DNA from: X23 sp050251575
Lineage (GTDB): Bacteria > Bacillota > Clostridia > SK-Y3
DNA: 37,137 bases
Direction of reading: 5' to 3'
NCBI GenBank assembly: GCA_050251575.1
Contig: JBFWMP010000011.1
Span: 1 to 37,137, forward strand
Shown: piece by piece, positions 35,075 to 37,137 of the stretch
Layout: each line of letters begins with the position of its first letter
How positions within the stretch are numbered: position 1 is the stretch's first letter
Program-made: the position numbers and the translations under genes
Notes under the pieces: generated by a model
Seen by the model: the letters and a program-made list of their open reading frames with translations, nothing else
Told to the model about the DNA's origin: nothing
The model's database searches: none

Positions 35075-35103
35075 TTAATGTCGAATCAAATAATTAATAC
35101 AAT
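35075..35103 (+). promoter_or_regulatory. Candidate promoter of the riboswitch transcript
   Basis: TTAATG, a 17-nt spacer, TACAAT. The -10 box matches 5 of 6 and the -35 only 3 of 6. Transcription would start near 35110, at the 5' edge of the riboswitch aptamer. TTGTTC-16 nt-TAATAG at 35033-35060 is an alternative. Confidence 0.4.
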
Positions 35104-35109
35104 ATTAAA

Positions 35110-35200
35110 TATAGATAATAGCACACTTATTGAAAAATAAGGTCGCAAAGCTATGGGTCTAAAGGAACTAATCCTATGATTGCCAGGTTGCCGAAATATA
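35110..35200 (+). ncRNA. Cyclic di-GMP-I (GEMM-I) riboswitch aptamer
   Basis: The hairpin CTTATT-GAAA-AATAAG carries the GNRA tetraloop. The conserved cores GTCGCAAAGC, ATGGGTCTAA and GCCAGGTTGCCGA follow in the right order. The G before the CACAC segment aligns with G20 of the Vibrio Vc2 aptamer, and the C in GGTTGCC aligns with C92; both contact the ligand. Keeping G20 predicts c-di-GMP rather than cGAMP sensing. A terminator-like hairpin and the 128-aa gene follow. Confidence 0.88.
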
Positions 35201-35229
35201 ATTATTAAAACATAAAGCTTAACAGTTAT

Positions 35230-35260
35230 GGCACCCGTGGTTTCATGGGTGCATTTATTA
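35230..35260 (+). terminator. Expression-platform terminator of the c-di-GMP riboswitch
   Basis: GCACCCGTG and CATGGGTGC form a 9-bp stem (one G-U) with loop GTTT, then the T-rich tail ATTTATTAT. GGCACC at its 5' side could instead pair with GGTTGCC in the aptamer (35186-35192, one bulge). That would couple ligand binding to termination. Confidence 0.7.
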
Positions 35261-35298
35261 TGCGGTTAAATAAAATCAATACAAAAGAAGGGTGTTAG

Positions 35299-35685
35299 AT
35301 GACAGAAACAAGAGTATTTACTGGATGCATGGTAATGGTGCACACAGTCAGTGATTTATGGGATTTAAGCAAAAAGTATTCAGAACTAAGGTATCTAGCA
35401 AGTGATATTAATCATGAAAAAGAATTGAAAGAAACATTGCCAGGCAATAGTATTGTAGCTGTTGTGGAAACATCTCATGGTGAAACAAAATTTTTTTTCG
35501 AGAATAAAGGTTTGTATATGTTACAGACTGAAAACTCTAAAAAATATAGACATATATTTGAACCTGATGAAGAAATAAATCAATTAATACCTTACGCAAA
35601 ACTTGAAATAGCTCTTAGGAGAAAAGGTGAAAATTATCATAAATTGCAGAATCATTTGTGCCATAAGCTATGTTCTGATGAATAA
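35299..35685 (+). CDS. Unrecognised 128-aa protein under c-di-GMP riboswitch control
   Basis: The protein starts MTETRVFTGCMVMVHTVSDL after the site AGAAGGGTG. It is soluble, without signal peptide or membrane helix. It reads as mixed alpha/beta, with a strand-rich middle (NSIVAVVETSHGETKFFFEN) and a C-terminal tail HKLQNHLCHKLCSDE (shown in part: HLCHKLC) that could bind a metal. I recognise no family; it lacks PilZ, GGDEF or EAL motifs. It is the first gene after the c-di-GMP-I riboswitch and stands alone, so it is probably the effector or an adaptor of a c-di-GMP response. Confidence 0.75.
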   Translation: MTETRVFTGCMVMVHTVSDLWDLSKKYSELRYLASDINHEKELKETLPGNSIVAVVETSHGETKFFFENKGLYMLQTENSKKYRHIFEPDEEINQLIPYAKLEIALRRKGENYHKLQNHLCHKLCSDE

Positions 35686-35727
35686 GTGTTGGTGTTGATA
35701 TGGTCTTTTGTAAAATAATTGAAAAAT

Positions 35728-35744
35728 ATCACCCCTGGGGTGAT
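35728..35744. repeat. 17-bp palindrome downstream of the riboswitch gene
   Basis: ATCACCCC and GGGGTGAT are perfect 8-bp arms around a single T. No T run follows, so an operator or a compact mRNA hairpin is more likely than a terminator. The surrounding stretch 35686-35819 shows no gene. Confidence 0.45.
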
Positions 35745-35819
35745 TACAAATCAGTATGAAATATGCCATAGTATAATAGAGAACTCTTGAAAGGAACTGT
35801 TTAACAAGGGACAGAGTAA

Positions 35820-36002
35820 CAGCCTGTTTTCACCAGAACTGAGACAGAAACAGGATATGCCGCGCCGGACGTAGAATCTGCAGTAAATCAAACAGCTGCA
35901 GGGATTGCAGACGGACCCAAGCCAAAGTTTTATCCACAATGCGGCACCAAAAATGAGGTTGGCACAAAGTTTTGTGGGAGTTGTGGGGAAAAATTGATTT
36001 AA
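35820..36002 (+). pseudogene. Decayed zinc-ribbon protein, C-terminal fragment
   Basis: An open frame without start codon (the codon before it is a stop) encodes a linker, ETGYAAPDVESAVNQTA, and then a C-terminal zinc ribbon reading YPQCGTKNE...FCGSCGEKLI. The ribbon pattern normally begins CPxCG; here the first Cys is Tyr (TAT for TGT), so zinc binding would be lost. It stops 16 nt before an intact zinc-ribbon gene. It is probably a remnant of a related gene cut at its 5' side. Confidence 0.65.
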
Positions 36003-36018
36003 AAAAGGAGGCCTTGCT

Positions 36019-36594
36019 ATGGAAAGTATTTTTTGTAATAGCTGCGGAGCGCAGCTTGAGGAAGGTAAAGGATTCTGTACTGAATGCGGAACACCTGTTC
36101 AAGTAGCGGATATAGAGAGTGCGGAGGATAAGGTGCCGGTGTTGGCATCTGCAACTTCAGCGCAGTCGTCTGAGCCAATCCATCAGGCACCTGCAGTGTC
36201 AGCTCAACCAGCCTATCAGCCAGCGGTGTCTCCGGTTCAACAGCTGACGTCATCACAACCAACTCATCAACAAGCAGCATCTCAGCAGACTTATAAGCAG
36301 CCAATGTCTCAGCAACAGGCAGTATATTCGCAACCTCTGACAGCAGTCGATGTCCCACCACCCAAGGGTAGCCAATATGCTGTAATTACTACCGGCGGAT
36401 ACTTTGGCATCATGCTGTTGATGATGATTCCTATTGTGAATATTATTTTTCTCATTGTGTGGGCTTGCGGTAACTGTAAAAAGGTAAATAAGCGCAACCT
36501 TGCTCGGGCGACAATCATTATGACAGTGATAGGATTAGTACTCGGTTTGATCTTCTATTTTGTAGGTGCAAGTATTATCGAGAGCTTAATGTAA
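36019..36594 (+). CDS. Zinc-ribbon membrane protein with Gln/Pro/Ala-rich linker
   Basis: The 191-residue protein starts with a zinc ribbon FCNSCGAQLEEGKGFCTECG (residues about 5-24). A low-complexity linker of about 85 residues rich in Gln, Ala, Pro, Ser and Thr follows. Two membrane helices (about 127-148 and 162-187) are separated by a basic loop, ACGNCKKVNKRNLAR. Such ribbon-linker-membrane proteins are common in Lachnospiraceae; function unknown. RBS AAAGGAGG, ATG. The linker reads open on the opposite strand too, but that is a composition effect. Confidence 0.85.
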   Translation: MESIFCNSCGAQLEEGKGFCTECGTPVQVADIESAEDKVPVLASATSAQSSEPIHQAPAVSAQPAYQPAVSPVQQLTSSQPTHQQAASQQTYKQPMSQQQAVYSQPLTAVDVPPPKGSQYAVITTGGYFGIMLLMMIPIVNIIFLIVWACGNCKKVNKRNLARATIIMTVIGLVLGLIFYFVGASIIESLM

Positions 36595-36702
36595 GGTTAT
36601 TTTAAATAAGTTTTTAACAACCGACAAAAGCCTCAAGTGGTCTGAATTATCTGTTGATTTATTACCGGTAATGAGCGAATTTCTGGTTACTACAAGAAAT
36701 CA

Positions 36703-36732
36703 AAAAAGGTAGGTTCATGAACCTACCTTTTT
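36703..36732. terminator. Bidirectional terminator, perfect 30-bp palindrome
   Basis: AAAAAGGTAGGTTCA and TGAACCTACCTTTTT are exact reverse complements without a spacer. The T runs on both strands let it end the minus-strand spore-protein gene and any plus-strand readthrough from the zinc-ribbon gene. The 108 nt between that gene and this palindrome hold nothing evident. Confidence 0.85.
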
Positions 36733-36761
36733 GTATTTATACTTGAAAAGTATAAGAATTA

Positions 36762-36962
36762 TTATTTGCCAGCCATTCCCTGTTCAACCTGCTGGATCAT
36801 CTTTTTAACCATCTGTCCGCCAACAGAACCTGCCTGTCTAGCAGTAATATCGCCATTGTAACCTTGTTTTAAGTTAACACCAACTTCACTTGCAGCTTCC
36901 ATTTTGAATCTATCAAGAGCTGCTCTTGCTTCAGGTACTAATTTTTGATTAGTATTTGCCAT
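36762..36962 (-). CDS. Alpha/beta-type small acid-soluble spore protein (second copy)
   Basis: 66 residues, same layout as the copy at 18326: KLVPEARAALDRFK, the GPR cleavage region EAASEVG, GYNGDITARQAG and MVKKMIQQVEQ. It differs at 11 positions. I use ATG 36962, which follows GGGAGGTGAT. A GTG nine bases upstream lies within that site. Two such genes in one window are unremarkable for a spore former, which usually has several. It ends in a strong terminator. Forespore expression is expected, but no clear sigma-G promoter was found. Confidence 0.96.
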   Translation of the reverse strand: MANTNQKLVPEARAALDRFKMEAASEVGVNLKQGYNGDITARQAGSVGGQMVKKMIQQVEQGMAGK

Positions 36963-37049
36963 TAATATCACCTCCCATTATTATGGTTACCAACAAAGGA
37001 GAGAATATTAGTAGCATTTTATGGGAAACAAATCATTATACTTAAAATT

Positions 37050-37136
37050 TTATAGCATTCCTTCAGGTTTTTTAACTTGAAAAAGTCGTGGACTTTCAAG
37101 ATAATCTTGTACAATTCGGAGTGCTTCTCCAAATCT
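37050..37136 (-). CDS. C-terminal end of an unknown protein (5' part beyond the window)
   Basis: A minus-strand frame is open from the window edge for 28 codons, ending RLFQVKKPEGML and a stop at 37050. The residue mix (RFGEALRIVQDYLESP) looks like real protein, while the other frames on this strand stop early. Too short to identify. It lies about 90 nt upstream of the spore-protein gene, same strand. Confidence 0.5.
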   Translation of the reverse strand, partial: RFGEALRIVQDYLESPRLFQVKKPEGML

Positions 37137-37137
37137 C

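Noticed and set aside
35110..35200. cGAMP-specific (GEMM-Ib) riboswitch
   Set aside because: That subclass has A at the position equivalent to G20 of Vc2; here it is G, so c-di-GMP is the better prediction.
36017..36361. A 114-aa minus-strand gene opposite the zinc-ribbon gene
   Set aside because: It mirrors the low-complexity linker of a well-supported gene and has no ribosome binding site; the open frame is a composition effect.

Overview
The window is a stretch of an AT-rich, spore-forming, low-GC Gram-positive genome, most likely of class Clostridia and possibly a Lachnospiraceae-type organism. Evidence: strong GGAGG ribosome binding sites, many TTG and GTG starts, SpoVM, SpoIVA, YlbJ and two alpha/beta-type small acid-soluble spore proteins, a pta-ackA acetate pathway, and a gene order I know from Bacillus/Clostridium chromosomes. 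Three runs of exactly 100 N (3940-4039, 5737-5836, 18133-18232) are scaffold gaps. Reading frames that pass through them are artefacts.

Region 1 (1-18132) is the conserved coaBC-priA-def-fmt-(DUF116, zinc peptidase)-rsmB-rlmN-stp-prkC-rsgA-thiN-spoVM-rpmB-Asp23-fakA-recG block. It covers coenzyme A synthesis, replication restart, N-terminal formyl processing, rRNA modification, Ser/Thr phosphosignalling, ribosome maturation and recombination. Genes are tightly packed or overlapping, and only rpmB is reversed. SpoVM (23 aa) and an unrecognised 49-aa membrane protein sit between thiN and rpmB.

Region 2 (18326-26126) corresponds to the B. subtilis ylbH-ylbN-rpmF neighbourhood: rsmD, coaD, a coiled-coil protein, ylbJ, tmcAL, DUF177 and rpmF. 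A spore-protein gene lies in front and pta-ackA is inserted. Region 3 (26294-33492) holds a YIEGIA membrane protein with its small partner, a radical SAM/PDZ protein, der, plsY, gpsA and spoIVA.

Region 4 (33560-37137) is accessory. It holds tRNA-Pro(GGG), a doubly truncated integrase relic, inverted and tandem copies of a short GGGGAC-core repeat, a ferritin-like protein, a c-di-GMP-I riboswitch with a terminator ahead of an unrecognised 128-aa protein, a decayed zinc-ribbon fragment beside an intact zinc-ribbon membrane protein, a second spore-protein gene, and the end of an unknown gene.

The most interesting signals are the riboswitch-controlled orphan gene, the family of GGGGAC repeats (including a perfect 66-bp palindrome after rpmF), and the small membrane gene paired with spoVM. 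I see no CRISPR array, complete insertion sequence, toxin-antitoxin pair or defence cluster. All family assignments come from reading motifs and recalled gene order, without database searches.
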